The translations under genes and the position numbers were made by a program. Shown one piece after another: positions 7,149 to 14,345 of a stretch of 21,540 bases of DNA. Source of the DNA: CAZBPZ01 sp964493955 (GTDB lineage Bacteria; Chloroflexota; Dehalococcoidia; Dehalococcoidales; Fen-1064); assembly GCA_964493955.1 (NCBI GenBank), contig CAZBPZ010000024.1, positions 1-21,540 of the forward strand. Direction: 5' to 3'. The notes beneath the pieces were generated by a model. That model worked only from the letters and a program-made list of their open reading frames with translations. It did no database searches and was not told the origin of the DNA. The stretch's first letter is position 1. Each line of letters starts with the position of its first letter.

Positions 7149-8120
7149 CTACCGGGAGAGGACCTCTACCAGCTTGAAGAGGCTCAGGTCCACCGTCTTG
7201 CGGTTGGCAACCACTTCCGAGAGAGGCGTGGTGCCGACCCGGTTACCCTTGAGGCCCACCAGCACGCCGGTCTCACCCCTCTCCAGGCAGTCAACGGCGT
7301 AGGCCCCGAAGCGGGTACCCAGAAAGCGGTCAAAGGCGGTTGGTGCCCCGCCCCGCTGCACGTACCCCAGGATGGTTACCCGCAGCTCAAAGCCGATGCG
7401 CGCCTGGTGCTTCGTGAAATACTCCATCAGCCCGTTGGCGTTATACCTGGCACCCTCCGCCACCACAATCATGGCGTGCGCCTTGCCGCGCTCGTAGGCA
7501 CCGCGCACCTCGTTGACCAGGTCCTCCGGGTCTATCTCTACCTCGGGAATGACGACGTAGTCGGCCCCGCCGGCCACGGCCGAGGCCAGCGCCAGGTAGC
7601 CCGTGTCCCGCCCCATCACCTCCACCACGAAGGCCCGCGTGTGCGATGAGGCCGTCACCTTGAGGCGGTCGATCGCCTCCAGGGCAACCTCAAGGGCGGT
7701 ATCCACCCCGAGCGATATGTCCGTGCCGTAGAGGTCATTATCAATCGTGGAGGCAATACCCACCACCGGATAGCCATGGCGGGCCAGCGCCTCACTGCCC
7801 TTCTGCGAGCCGTTACCGCCGATGACGACCAGCCCTTCGATACGGTTGCGCCGCAGCATGCGCAGGGCGCTCTGCTGGGCCTCCTCGGTCTTGAACTCGG
7901 GGGCGCGGGCGCTCCCCAGCACAGTGCCGCCCTCCTGGATGATACCCCCCACCTCCCGCGCCGTCATCGGCTCCATGTTGCCGTATATAAGGCCACTGTA
8001 ACCGTGGCGCACCCCGAAGACCTCCCAGCCCTGGTCAATCCCGGTGCGCACCACCGCCCGGATGGCGGCATTCATGCCGGGGGCATCACCCCCGCTCGTC
8101 AGGACGGCAATCTTCCTCAC
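7149..8120 (-). CDS. pfkA: 6-phosphofructokinase (ATP-dependent type)
   Basis: A 323-residue glycolytic enzyme that phosphorylates fructose 6-phosphate to the 1,6-bisphosphate. Residue numbers run in step with E. coli PfkA: TSGGDAPGMNAAIRAVV (8-24), Arg72, GGNGSQKG (101-108), STIDND with catalytic Asp127 (124-129), SSHTRAFVVEVMGRDTG (158-174) with Arg162 and Met169, Glu222 in AEGARY, and LGYVQRGGAPTAFDR (251-265). Gly104 is kept, which favours ATP over pyrophosphate as donor, but Asp103, which normally helps bind Mg2+, is Asn. The start is GTG at 8120-8118, with GGAGG 4 nt upstream. Its 3' end faces the CitE-like gene with a gap of only 9 nt, so there is no room for a terminator. A TTGCAT-N17-TAGACT promoter precedes it. 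Confidence 0.95.
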   Translation of the reverse strand: MRKIAVLTSGGDAPGMNAAIRAVVRTGIDQGWEVFGVRHGYSGLIYGNMEPMTAREVGGIIQEGGTVLGSARAPEFKTEEAQQSALRMLRRNRIEGLVVIGGNGSQKGSEALARHGYPVVGIASTIDNDLYGTDISLGVDTALEVALEAIDRLKVTASSHTRAFVVEVMGRDTGYLALASAVAGGADYVVIPEVEIDPEDLVNEVRGAYERGKAHAMIVVAEGARYNANGLMEYFTKHQARIGFELRVTILGYVQRGGAPTAFDRFLGTRFGAYAVDCLERGETGVLVGLKGNRVGTTPLSEVVANRKTVDLSLFKLVEVLSR

Positions 8121-8162
8121 ACTGCCTCCACCACCGGCCCCCTCTTGCCAGTGGTTAGCTCC

Positions 8163-8191
8163 AGTCTAGCCAAACGGCCCGGCCGATGCAA
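8163..8191 (-). promoter_or_regulatory. Promoter of pfkA
   Basis: The minus strand carries TTGCAT (8191-8186), a 17-nt spacer and TAGACT (8168-8163). Spacing and hexamers fit a housekeeping sigma-70-type promoter. The predicted leader to the GTG at 8120 is roughly 35 nt and includes GGAGG. Confidence 0.65.
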
Positions 8192-8210
8192 TCCCTTTCT
8201 GGGCCTGCCT

Positions 8211-8239
8211 TTCAACCCCGGAGGGCCATGGTGTATCAT
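8211..8239 (+). promoter_or_regulatory. Possible promoter of the CocE/NonD hydrolase gene
   Basis: TTCAAC (8211-8216), a 17-nt spacer and TATCAT (8234-8239). The -35 is a weak match and the -10 a fair one. It stands back to back with the pfkA promoter, the two -35 boxes being 19 bp apart, so one regulator could influence both. Confidence 0.4.
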
Positions 8240-8281
8240 GTCACCACCCTTATCACCCGGAGCCAGTACAGGAGGCTGAAG

Positions 8282-10024
8282 ATGGCAGGTTCGATACGAG
8301 TTGACACCGATATCCCCCTGCAGATGCGCGACGGCACCATCCTCCGGGCCGACGTTTACCGCCCCGACGACTCGGCCCGGCACCCGGCGATAGTGGTACG
8401 TACGCCCTATAGCAAGCTCCTCAGTGGCCAGAGCGACTACCTCTCGGCCGTGCGGGCGGCCCTGGCCGGCTACGCCTTCGTTGTCCAGGACACGCGCGGC
8501 CGCTTCGCCTCGGAGGGTGAGTTCCTGCCCGGCATGCCGGAAGGCCCGGACGGCTACGACACCGTCGAGGCGGTCGCCGCCGAGCCGTGGTGCGACGGCA
8601 ACGTGGGCATGTTCGGTAGCTCTTACCTGGCACGTAACCAGTGGCAGGCCGCCCTGGAGAACCCGCCCCACCTGCGGGCCATTGCCCCCTCCATCGGCAC
8701 CTCCGGCCCCCTGAGCGATACCCGCCTGGCCGGCGTGGTTGACCTGGAGCAGTCCATCAGCTGGTTTACTGCCATGGCAATCGACATGCTGGAGCGGCAG
8801 CGCCGCCAGGGCAAGGACGTGACCCGTGCCCGCGAGATGCTGGACCGCGCCCGCTTCAACCTGCGCGAGGTCTACGAGTACCTTCCCCTCAGGGAGATAC
8901 CGCACTTCCAGTTTGAAGGCCTTTCCGAAGCCTTCAGGGTACGCATGACCGATGACCTGCCCCCCGGCATCAAGACCGAGGCTGACCTCTTCTGGGACTA
9001 CAGCCGGGTCCAGGTGCCCTGCTTCCACGCCGCTGGCTGGTATGACATCTTTACCGGCAGCCTCTTTCGCAACTTCAACGGCATGCGGGAGCACGGCGCC
9101 ACTGCCCTGGCACGGGAGGGGCAATACCTGGTCTGCGGCCCCTGGTCACACGGCAGCAACCTGCTTGCCTACGTAGGAGGACTCCACTTCGGCCCGGCCG
9201 GGGCGGGCCTGGCCACCTTCATCATGGAGCGCCACCTCACCTTCTTCGACCGCTACCTGCGTGGCATCGAGGGCCGGCCCATGGCCCCGGTCCGCTACTT
9301 CGTCATGGGCCTCAACCGCTGGCGCAACGCCGAGACCTGGCCCCTGCCGGAAACGCAGTGGCAACGTTTCTACCTGCACAGCCGCGGACATGCCAACAGC
9401 GCCGGCGGTGACGGCTGGCTAAGTCGGGACGAGCCCGGCCCCGAGCCGCCCGACACCTACCACTATGACCCCCTGAAGCCGGTACCGACCGTGGGCGGCC
9501 GCGTCCTGCCCACCGGCAGCCTCGTCCCCGGCCCGTTCGACCAGGTCCGGGTCGAGGCCCGCCCCGACGTGCTCTGCTACACCACCCCGCCACTGGAGGA
9601 GCCACTGGAAGTTACCGGCCCGCTGGTGCTGCACCTCTTCGCCTCTACCTCGGCCCGCGACACTGACTTCGTGGCCAAGCTGGTGGACGTTTACCCGGAC
9701 GGGGCTGCCTACAACGTCGCCGAGGGCTACATCCGGGCACGCTACCGCAACTCGGTGCTCAAGGCCGACTTCGTTGAGCCCGGCCGCCCCTACGAGTTCG
9801 TCATCGACCTGGCAGCCACCAGCATCATCTTCGGGCCGGGCCACCGTATCCGCATTGACATCACCAGCAGCAACTTCCCCCGGATAGACCGCAACATGAA
9901 CACCGGCAACGACTTCGGGGTGGATGCCAGCGGCGTGGTGGCCGAGCAGACCATCTACCACCAGCCCGACCTGGCATCTTACATTGACCTGCCGGTGCAA
10001 CCGGCCCCGGGCACAACCAGGTGA
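8282..10024 (+). CDS. CocE/NonD family hydrolase (X-Pro dipeptidyl-peptidase S15-like)
   Basis: A 580-residue serine hydrolase of the cocaine esterase/glutaryl-7-ACA acylase family, which cleaves ester or amide bonds. Seen: N-terminal DIPLQMRDGTILRADVYRPD (10-29), VVQDTRGRFASEGEF (67-81), a nucleophile elbow GMFGSSYLARNQW with Ser114 (109-121), the acid in AGWYDIF with Asp255 (251-257) and GPWSHG with His290 (286-291); then the C-terminal jelly-roll PepX_C-type domain, including ARDTDFVAKLVDVYPDGAAY and GHRIRIDITSSNFPRIDRN. The frame is open from 8186, but the ATG at 8282 has AGGAGG exactly 6 nt upstream and starts at the family N-terminus. No signal peptide is seen, so it is probably cytoplasmic. 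The TPR lipoprotein gene follows within 5 nt. Substrate specificity in this family cannot be read from sequence. Confidence 0.92.
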   Translation: MAGSIRVDTDIPLQMRDGTILRADVYRPDDSARHPAIVVRTPYSKLLSGQSDYLSAVRAALAGYAFVVQDTRGRFASEGEFLPGMPEGPDGYDTVEAVAAEPWCDGNVGMFGSSYLARNQWQAALENPPHLRAIAPSIGTSGPLSDTRLAGVVDLEQSISWFTAMAIDMLERQRRQGKDVTRAREMLDRARFNLREVYEYLPLREIPHFQFEGLSEAFRVRMTDDLPPGIKTEADLFWDYSRVQVPCFHAAGWYDIFTGSLFRNFNGMREHGATALAREGQYLVCGPWSHGSNLLAYVGGLHFGPAGAGLATFIMERHLTFFDRYLRGIEGRPMAPVRYFVMGLNRWRNAETWPLPETQWQRFYLHSRGHANSAGGDGWLSRDEPGPEPPDTYHYDPLKPVPTVGGRVLPTGSLVPGPFDQVRVEARPDVLCYTTPPLEEPLEVTGPLVLHLFASTSARDTDFVAKLVDVYPDGAAYNVAEGYIRARYRNSVLKADFVEPGRPYEFVIDLAATSIIFGPGHRIRIDITSSNFPRIDRNMNTGNDFGVDASGVVAEQTIYHQPDLASYIDLPVQPAPGTTR

Positions 10025-10028
10025 AGCC

Positions 10029-11612
10029 GTGCTGCTGCCGGCCAGAATGGGCAAGGTATCCAGCCTCACCGGGCGGCTCCTGCTCGGCGCGGCCACCATT
10101 GCCCTGCTGCTCGGTGGCTGCCGGAGCACCCCTGCCGCCGGGCAGACCTGGGAGATAACCGACGAGCTGGGCAACACCGCCATCCTGAACGTGGACGCCG
10201 AAGGCCGTTTCACCGGCACGGGCTGGAGGGGCGGCGGCTCGGGCGGCATCCCCGAATACGGGGTTAGCATCAGGGACGGCCTCATGGCCGGCACCGCCAT
10301 CACCTTCAGCACCTCGGCCACTTACAATAACGGCCAGGGCCGCGTCTCCGGCCGGGGCGAAGGCACCCTCAACGCCGCCTTCCCGCAGGCCACCAGCGCC
10401 ACCGGGAAGCACACCGGCACCATCACCGACCCCTTCGGTACCCGCAGCTATTCGCTCCAGTGGACGGCCCGCCGCATCTCCGGCGGGCCACCGGCCACCA
10501 CCGGCGACCAGTTTGACTTTGACGTGGACATCAGCCCCACCTTCAAGACCATTACCCAGGGAGAGGCCATCGGCATTACCGTTACCGTCAGGCTGGTACG
10601 CGGCACCCCCCGGCCCGTCACCCTCACCACCACCGGCTGGCAGCCCCAGGCCCTCCAGGCCGGGTTCGTCAATGACACCATCACCCCCGGCGGCAGTACC
10701 GTCCTCCGTATCTTCGCCGCCTGCAAGACACCCCCCGGCAACTACACCTTCACCGTCAGGGGCGAGGCAGCCGGCACCTTCCGCACCAGCCAGGACGCCG
10801 TCACCATCACCGTCACCGCCAACCCGAACTGCGCCCGCGACGAAGCGGCCCGCCAGCACAACAACCGGGCGGTGGAACTGCTCCAGCAGGGTGACTACCA
10901 CGGCGCCATCGCCGAGCTGAACGAGGCGATAGCAGTGCGGCCGGACTACGCCCTGGCCTATAACAACCTGGGCTACGCCTACTACAAGCTGGCGCAGGAC
11001 GAGGCGGCACTGGCCAGCTTCACGCGGGCCATTGAGCTGGACCCCACCCTCGCCCCCGCCTACCGCAACCGCGGCCTGGTGTACGACCGCCAGGAAGACT
11101 GGCAGAGTGCCATTGCCGACTATTCCAGGGCGGTGGAGCTTGACCCGCAGATGACACTGGCCTACAACAGCCGCGGGCTCGACTACCACCGCCTCGGCGA
11201 CTACGACGGCGCCATCGCCGACTTTTCCCGTGCCATCCAGCTTGAGCCAGAGCGCCCCGAGCCCCACTACAACCGGGGCCTGGCATACCTCATGCAGGAG
11301 CAGTACCACCCGGCAATTGCCGACTTTTCCCGCGCCATCCAGCTCAGGCCCGACTACGCCCGGGCCTTCGCCGACCGCGGCCTGGCCTATTACCACCTCC
11401 GCAACTATGAGGCCGCCCTGGCCGACTACGATGAGGCCATCAGGCTCGACCCCGGCTACGACCGGCCCTTCTTCAACCGTGCCCTCCTCTACGAGGCCAC
11501 CGGCCAGGTGGAAGCCGCCATCGCCGACTATGAGCAGTTCCTGGCGCTGGCTGAAGACCCTGACCTCAGGCAGCAGGCCGAGGCGGCCCTGCGGCGGCTG
11601 CGGGAGCAATAG
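10029..11612 (+). CDS. Exported lipoprotein with beta-rich N-terminal domains and seven TPR repeats
   Basis: A 527-residue predicted lipoprotein. A hydrophobic signal (about residues 13-30) ends in the lipobox LLGGC, with Cys31 as the lipid-modified residue. Residues about 38-155 form a Gly/Thr-rich beta domain I do not recognise; 160-265 look like an Ig-like domain, with alternating Thr/Val strands and GNYTFTVRGEA; residues 272-510 are seven tandem 34-residue TPRs with the usual W/Y-G-Y-A-P pattern, such as AYNNLGYAYYKLAQDEAALA, then a capping helix. TPRs bind partner proteins, here outside the membrane. Start: GTG at 10029 has AGGTGA 4-5 nt upstream; an ATG at 10047 has no ribosome site but would also leave a working signal peptide. 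It begins 4 nt after the CocE-like stop, so the two are probably cotranscribed. The partner is unknown. Confidence 0.85.
   Translation: MLLPARMGKVSSLTGRLLLGAATIALLLGGCRSTPAAGQTWEITDELGNTAILNVDAEGRFTGTGWRGGGSGGIPEYGVSIRDGLMAGTAITFSTSATYNNGQGRVSGRGEGTLNAAFPQATSATGKHTGTITDPFGTRSYSLQWTARRISGGPPATTGDQFDFDVDISPTFKTITQGEAIGITVTVRLVRGTPRPVTLTTTGWQPQALQAGFVNDTITPGGSTVLRIFAACKTPPGNYTFTVRGEAAGTFRTSQDAVTITVTANPNCARDEAARQHNNRAVELLQQGDYHGAIAELNEAIAVRPDYALAYNNLGYAYYKLAQDEAALASFTRAIELDPTLAPAYRNRGLVYDRQEDWQSAIADYSRAVELDPQMTLAYNSRGLDYHRLGDYDGAIADFSRAIQLEPERPEPHYNRGLAYLMQEQYHPAIADFSRAIQLRPDYARAFADRGLAYYHLRNYEAALADYDEAIRLDPGYDRPFFNRALLYEATGQVEAAIADYEQFLALAEDPDLRQQAEAALRRLREQ
10842..11555 (+). repeat. Seven tandem TPR-coding units of about 102 bp
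   Basis: The coding sequence repeats with a 34-codon period. Units 2-6 share RGLAY/NNLGYAY-like helix A and AIADFSRAIQLxPD-like helix B. Units 4 and 5 are closest, both encoding AIADFSRAIQL. The similarity is at protein level with moderate DNA identity, so it reflects old duplication and is not a satellite. Confidence 0.8.
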
Positions 11613-11623
11613 CCCGCGCAGAT

Positions 11624-11652
11624 TTGACAACCGGCCACCCCCCGGCTAGGAT
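11624..11652 (+). promoter_or_regulatory. Promoter of the DinB-like gene
   Basis: TTGACA (11624-11629), a 17-nt spacer and TAGGAT (11647-11652): a consensus -35 with ideal spacing. It begins 12 nt after the TPR gene stop, so the DinB-like gene has its own promoter even though it lies close behind. The leader is about 25-30 nt and includes GGAGG. Confidence 0.75.
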
Positions 11653-11684
11653 ACCCCCAACCCGAGAGGTTAATGGAGGACAAA

Positions 11685-12197
11685 ATGAGCCTGGCTGAGT
11701 TTGTGCTGGAGTCCGTTACCGGTCTCAATACCACCATGATTGATGATGTCAAAGACCTCACCCAGGAGCAGGCTGCCTGGCAGCCGGCCCCCGGTGCCCA
11801 CCCCATTGCCTTCGCCTTCTGGCACTTCTACCGCGTCCAGGATGACCTGGTGCACTCCTTCCAGGGCAAGCCGTCCATCTGGGTAAGCCAGAAATGGTAC
11901 GAAAAACTGGGGATGGACCCCAAGGCCAACGGTGGCGGCTTCAATGATGCCCAGACAAAGGAGGTAGCCGCCAGGCCGCTGGCCGAGCTGGTGGAATATG
12001 CCCGCCAGGTTGCCCGGGCCAGCGAGGACTACTTCCGCTCCGCCACTGACGCCGAGCTGCTGCGTGCCCCCAACCCCGAAAGACCGCGCCGCACCATCGC
12101 TGTCAGCGTGCGGGCCTTTCTCATTGCCCACGGCTGGTGGCACACCGGCGAAATCAAGTACCTCAAGGGTATGCAGGGCATGCCGTTTGCCTACTAG
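11685..12197 (+). CDS. DinB-like four-helix protein (DinB/YfiT superfamily)
   Basis: A 170-residue helical protein of the DinB/YfiT superfamily, members of which are metal-binding and mostly uncharacterised, some acting as thiol-dependent transferases. The three expected metal-ligand histidines are present: His47 in AFWHFYR, and His149 and His153 in IAHGWWHTGEIKYL. The N-terminal LNTTMIDDVKDLTQEQAAWQP fits the first helix and the loop seen in such proteins. Start choice: the frame opens with an ATG at 11673, but the ATG at 11685 stands 5 nt after GGAGG, which would itself lie inside the longer reading, so 11685 is preferred. It has its own strong promoter. Despite the name, there is no reason to link it to DNA damage. 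Its substrate is unknown. Confidence 0.85.
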   Translation: MSLAEFVLESVTGLNTTMIDDVKDLTQEQAAWQPAPGAHPIAFAFWHFYRVQDDLVHSFQGKPSIWVSQKWYEKLGMDPKANGGGFNDAQTKEVAARPLAELVEYARQVARASEDYFRSATDAELLRAPNPERPRRTIAVSVRAFLIAHGWWHTGEIKYLKGMQGMPFAY

Positions 12198-12222
12198 GGG
12201 CCTGGCCAGTACCCTGTTTCCG

Positions 12223-12250
12223 TTGACAGCACTGCCCATCGCCGGATAAC
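12223..12250 (+). promoter_or_regulatory. Promoter of the exported coiled-coil gene
   Basis: TTGACA (12223-12228), a 16-nt spacer and GATAAC (12245-12250). The -35 is consensus. Transcription would begin near 12257, only about 10 nt before the ATG at 12268, and no clear Shine-Dalgarno is visible, so the mRNA is predicted to have a very short leader. Confidence 0.6.
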
Positions 12251-12267
12251 ATGTACCCGGTAAAGCG

Positions 12268-13962
12268 ATGAAGAAACTCGCGTATGTCCTCGTGGCCACC
12301 CTTGTCCTGGGGCTATCACTTGCCTCCGCCATCCACGCCCAGGCCCCGACGAGCAGTGTCAGCATCAGCATCCCCCCGGAGCTGTTCAGCATCGTCCCCG
12401 AGCAGGAGTTCGTGGAGCTCATCGGGCTCGAGGCCAGGGCCAAGGGTGGTGAAGCCGTCGCCATCCTGGAAGCGCTGGACGAGCTCCTGGAGCAACTCGG
12501 CGGCGAGCTCAGCGCCGAAGGCATAGAGCTGCAGCTACCTGCGGCCGCCCCCTACGCCCAGGAATTGCGTGCCAGGCTTGATGCCATTGCCGCCGCTCCC
12601 ACCGTGGCCGAGGCCCAGAGCCGCCTGCAGGCATACATTGACCGCAGCCGCGAGCTTGAGTCCGAGCTACGTGCCAGCTTTACCGCCCAGCTCGAGCAGG
12701 AGGTCACGGCGGCCTTTACCAGCTGGGCGGAGGAGTACCGCACCCGCGTAACACAGGAGCTCCAGGAAGAAGGCGAGCGCCTGGGGCAGGAAGCCATGGA
12801 AGGACTGCAGGCCCAGGCCAGGGCCGAGGCAGAAGCCGCCAAGGAAGCGCTCATTACCCGGCTACAGGCCGAGATAGAAGCGGAGATACGGGCCAAATAC
12901 GGCAACAAACAGAGCTATACCCCGCAGGAGATTGCCGAGCTGCAGCAGCTCGGCTACAACATTGGCATGCAGCGCGGGGCTGAAGAGGCTGCCCGTATCC
13001 GCGCCGAACTGGAAGCCAAGTACCAGCAACTGGCCGACGAGGCACGCGAGCGCATCACCCGGCAGCTGGAGGAGAAAGCCCGCCAGCTTGAAGCCGAGGC
13101 CCGGGCCAGGCTGGAGGCCTACGGCAACCGCTTCCGCTCGCTGGAGGCAGACGCCCGCCAGCTTGCCGCCAGCCGGATGTCCGAGTGGAACCAGTACGCC
13201 GAACAGGCCCGGCAAAAGAAGCGGGCCATCCTGCGCACCATAATTGAGCACTACCTGGCCGAGGCAAAGGCAGAGATTGAGGCAAACCGCGGCGAGATTG
13301 ACGAGGCCTTTGTCCGGGGCAAGATTGATGTCTCCACCGATGACCTGCTGGCCCGGCTCGAGGCCGACTTCGAGGAGATTTTCAACCGCCTGGACTCGGC
13401 CGACCTCACCAACCCGGCGAGCTACCGTGCCATTGAGGCCGAGTTCCGCCAGAAGTGGCAGCAAGTGCGGCAGTCCCTGGAGCGCGCCAGGGCACAGTCG
13501 GTCGAAGACATCATGGCCCAGGTGGACCAGCAGGTGCCGTTTGATGCCCTGAAGACCCGCCTCAACATGTACGTCCGCCTGCGCGAGACCCTGCTCACCA
13601 ACCAGGACAACTGGCGCAAGTGGACCAGCGAACCACCCAATCCCCGCTGGAATGAGTGGTTTGCCTGCCTGGTGGAGCGGGCCAGGCCCATCCTCTACCT
13701 GCATGACGCCATGGTGGACAAGGGCGTCGCCCTGGCGGGCCAGGCCGAGCACGTCCTGGCCATAGTCTCCCAGTACGAGGCCTTCAAGGAAGACCCGTCA
13801 AACGTGTCCGTGGACGCCCTGCTGGAGCTGCTCGGCGAGCTCCAGGCCGCCTTCGACAGCTACCTCCAGGCGGAAAGAGAGTATAACACGGCCAGGTCCC
13901 CCTGGCAGGAAGCCGTCCACCAGTACTACCGCGAATGCAAGCAGCAGACGGGGGGCAAGTAG
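12268..13962 (+). CDS. Large exported coiled-coil protein of unknown function
   Basis: A 564-residue protein I do not recognise. MKKLAYVLVATLVLGLSLAS followed by AIHAQAP is a clear Sec signal peptide with likely cleavage near residue 24-26, and no lipobox. Residues about 115-345 are very rich in Glu, Ala, Arg, Gln and Leu with heptad-like spacing and no prolines except one short break (GNKQSYTPQEIAELQQLGYN, 212-231), so a long coiled coil is predicted. The remainder (350-564) is also helical, with a Trp-rich segment NWRKWTSEPPNPRWNEWFACL (448-468). There are only two cysteines (467, 557) and no transmembrane helix after the signal. It lies 20 nt upstream of a small lipoprotein gene, suggesting that the two act together at the cell surface. 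A structural or envelope-spacing role is a guess. It has its own TTGACA promoter. Confidence 0.8.
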   Translation: MKKLAYVLVATLVLGLSLASAIHAQAPTSSVSISIPPELFSIVPEQEFVELIGLEARAKGGEAVAILEALDELLEQLGGELSAEGIELQLPAAAPYAQELRARLDAIAAAPTVAEAQSRLQAYIDRSRELESELRASFTAQLEQEVTAAFTSWAEEYRTRVTQELQEEGERLGQEAMEGLQAQARAEAEAAKEALITRLQAEIEAEIRAKYGNKQSYTPQEIAELQQLGYNIGMQRGAEEAARIRAELEAKYQQLADEARERITRQLEEKARQLEAEARARLEAYGNRFRSLEADARQLAASRMSEWNQYAEQARQKKRAILRTIIEHYLAEAKAEIEANRGEIDEAFVRGKIDVSTDDLLARLEADFEEIFNRLDSADLTNPASYRAIEAEFRQKWQQVRQSLERARAQSVEDIMAQVDQQVPFDALKTRLNMYVRLRETLLTNQDNWRKWTSEPPNPRWNEWFACLVERARPILYLHDAMVDKGVALAGQAEHVLAIVSQYEAFKEDPSNVSVDALLELLGELQAAFDSYLQAEREYNTARSPWQEAVHQYYRECKQQTGGK

Positions 13963-13982
13963 CCCGGCGTGGAGCAGCGGCA

Positions 13983-14345
13983 ATGACAACCGGCCCCAGC
14001 AAGAGAGCACTACTGGCAGCCCTGGCGGTGATTGTGGTGGCCGCCGGGCTGGTAGCCTGCACCCGCCAGCCGGCCAACCCTGACATCGACCAGCTGGTAC
14101 CGCCGGAGGTCCAGCCGCTGGAGGAGCCGGTTGATATCTCCCTCACCGGGATGGATAGCGGCCAGCTCCCCCGGCTTGACCTGGAACTGGACTTCAGCCT
14201 GGAAGACCTTGGCCTGGAAACCACCCTGCCGGAGATTGAGCTGAGCGGCAGCGTGTCCCCCAGCCTGGGCAGCCTGAGCATCCCTTCCGTGCAGCCCAGC
14301 AGCTCGGATATCCAGAGCCTGATGGAAGGGGCGATGCAGCCCTAG
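13983..14345 (+). CDS. Small acidic lipoprotein of unknown function
   Basis: A 120-residue protein. A basic N-terminus and hydrophobic stretch LLAALAVIVVAAGLVAC (10-26) end in a lipobox with Cys26. The mature part is short, low in complexity and acidic, with repeated Leu-Asp/Glu pairs (RLDLELDFSLEDLGLETTLPE, 64-84 approx.) and a Ser/Pro-rich tail; no domain is recognised. The frame is open from 13935, inside the upstream gene, but the ATG at 13983 has GGAG 8 nt upstream and begins a proper signal peptide. It starts 20 nt after the coiled-coil gene, so the two are probably one transcript. Its TAG overlaps the TAG of the convergent carboxyltransferase gene within a shared CTAG. Confidence 0.75.
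   Translation: MTTGPSKRALLAALAVIVVAAGLVACTRQPANPDIDQLVPPEVQPLEEPVDISLTGMDSGQLPRLDLELDFSLEDLGLETTLPEIELSGSVSPSLGSLSIPSVQPSSSDIQSLMEGAMQP

Noticed and set aside
10842..11555. Tandem repeat array or CRISPR-like structure
   Set aside because: The 102-bp period is the 34-residue TPR period within an open reading frame; DNA identity between units is only moderate.
9861..11630. A 589-codon minus-strand open frame opposite the TPR lipoprotein gene
   Set aside because: Composition is Gly/Val/Ala-rich and repetitive because it mirrors the TPR codons; no family resemblance.
11685..12197. DNA-damage function for the DinB-like gene
   Set aside because: The family name comes from one Bacillus gene; members are diverse metal-binding four-helix proteins and nothing nearby concerns DNA repair.
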